A stretch of 5,474 nucleotides of DNA from Gammaproteobacteria bacterium (GTDB taxonomy: Bacteria > Pseudomonadota > Gammaproteobacteria > Eutrophobiales > Eutrophobiaceae): NCBI GenBank assembly GCA_012270695.1, contig JAAXHV010000106.1, positions 1 to 5,474 of the forward strand, written 5' to 3'. Each line of letters opens with the position of its first letter. Within the stretch, counting starts at the first letter, position 1. Of this stretch, positions 5,176 to 5,474 are shown piece by piece. Below the pieces are notes generated by a model. It had not been told where the DNA came from, searched no databases, and saw only the letters and a list, made by a program, of their open reading frames with translations. The translations under genes were made by a program, and so were the position numbers.

Positions 5176-5474
5176 ATGAACAACAAGCAGTGGCAACTCA
5201 CGCTTATCGCCATGCTGGTGACGCTCGGCATGGTCATAACCGCCTGCGGCGCGCCGGCCGAGCCTGCTGCGGACACCACATCCGGAGAAGAGGCTGCGGG
5301 CACCACAATGGATGAGGATGCTGAACGCGTGATCCGCGTGGGCTTCCGTTCCAATTGGGCCCAAGGGTTCAACATTTTCCCCTATCCTACCTATAAGGCC
5401 CAGGGCGACATCGAGCCCTACTTCTATATGCCGTTGCTCCTCCACAACAGAGATTTCGAGGCGGTGCCGTGGCT
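5176..5474 (+). CDS. Lipoprotein, probable peptide-type (family 5) ABC transporter substrate-binding protein (N-terminal 99 residues; runs off the right edge)
   Basis: Surface-anchored solute receptor that would deliver its ligand to an ABC importer. The first 24 residues are a lipoprotein signal: a short polar start with Lys4, a hydrophobic core (8-21) and lipobox ITAC with Cys24 as the lipidated residue. A flexible linker rich in Ala, Pro, Glu and Thr spans 25-50. The mature domain opens with ERVIRVGFRSNW, the usual first beta strand, and continues with IFPYPTYKAQGDIEPYFY and LLLHNRDFEAVPW. The last of these matches the segment in family 5 (DppA/OppA-like) proteins where the receptor's first lobe reads 'L...D.....P.LA'. 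Full-length members have 500-600 residues, so most of it is missing. The permease and ATPase genes are expected further right. The family call rests on about 50 residues, and a sugar-binding member of the same fold cannot be excluded. The start is supported by a strong ribosome binding site. Confidence 0.75.
   Translation, partial: MNNKQWQLTLIAMLVTLGMVITACGAPAEPAADTTSGEEAAGTTMDEDAERVIRVGFRSNWAQGFNIFPYPTYKAQGDIEPYFYMPLLLHNRDFEAVPW

Noticed and set aside
5062..5445. Minus-strand frames of 127 and 76 residues opposite the lipoprotein
   Set aside because: The plus strand has a ribosome binding site, a lipobox signal peptide and binding-protein features; the opposite frames show nothing.

Overview
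The window looks like chromosomal DNA of a free-living bacterium that is rich in solute transporters. Most genes are moderately GC-rich with Shine-Dalgarno starts, and three promoters have a TTGACA-type -35 box with a 17-bp spacer. Two or three carbohydrate/peptide ABC-transporter fragments, a D-2-hydroxyacid dehydrogenase and a lipoprotein with an Ala/Pro/Glu-rich linker are a combination common in Chloroflexota (Caldilineae/Anaerolineae). That assignment is an inference from gene style and has not been checked.

Leftward half. Positions 1-737 (minus) hold the N-terminal 245 residues of an LplB-type sugar ABC permease; its 3' end lies outside the window. It has its own promoter (minus, 930-958) with a 13-bp palindrome just downstream of the predicted transcription start. 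Positions 1073-2131 (minus) encode a complete 352-residue D-2-hydroxyacid dehydrogenase with a strong ribosome binding site and a near-consensus promoter at 2244-2272.

Centre. Positions 2132-2586 are a divergent intergenic region. It holds the dehydrogenase promoter and a plus-strand promoter at 2350-2378 overlapped by inverted repeats. The plus-strand promoter points at a 5'-truncated MalG-type permease (2587-3069). That remnant keeps the C-terminal half with the EAA loop, but has no N-terminal half, start signal or partner genes. This suggests an old deletion that joined an upstream region to the tail of a transporter operon.

Rightward half. Positions 3172-4731 encode a 519-residue cytoplasmic serine hydrolase of the beta-lactamase/CubicO (S12) family. 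It is visibly AT-richer than its neighbours and carries an extra beta-rich C-terminal domain. Positions 4732-5175 hold a weak hairpin, a promoter candidate, a doubtful 57-residue ORF and a nested inverted repeat. At 5176 a lipoprotein begins, probably the substrate-binding protein of a peptide-type (family 5) ABC importer, and it runs off the right edge.

Taken together this is an accessory, transporter-dense region with one decayed permease and one compositionally foreign hydrolase. I see no CRISPR array, tRNA, rRNA or intact mobile element. I do not see convincing evidence for an undescribed multi-gene system. The most interesting items are the regulatory structures and the deletion scar.
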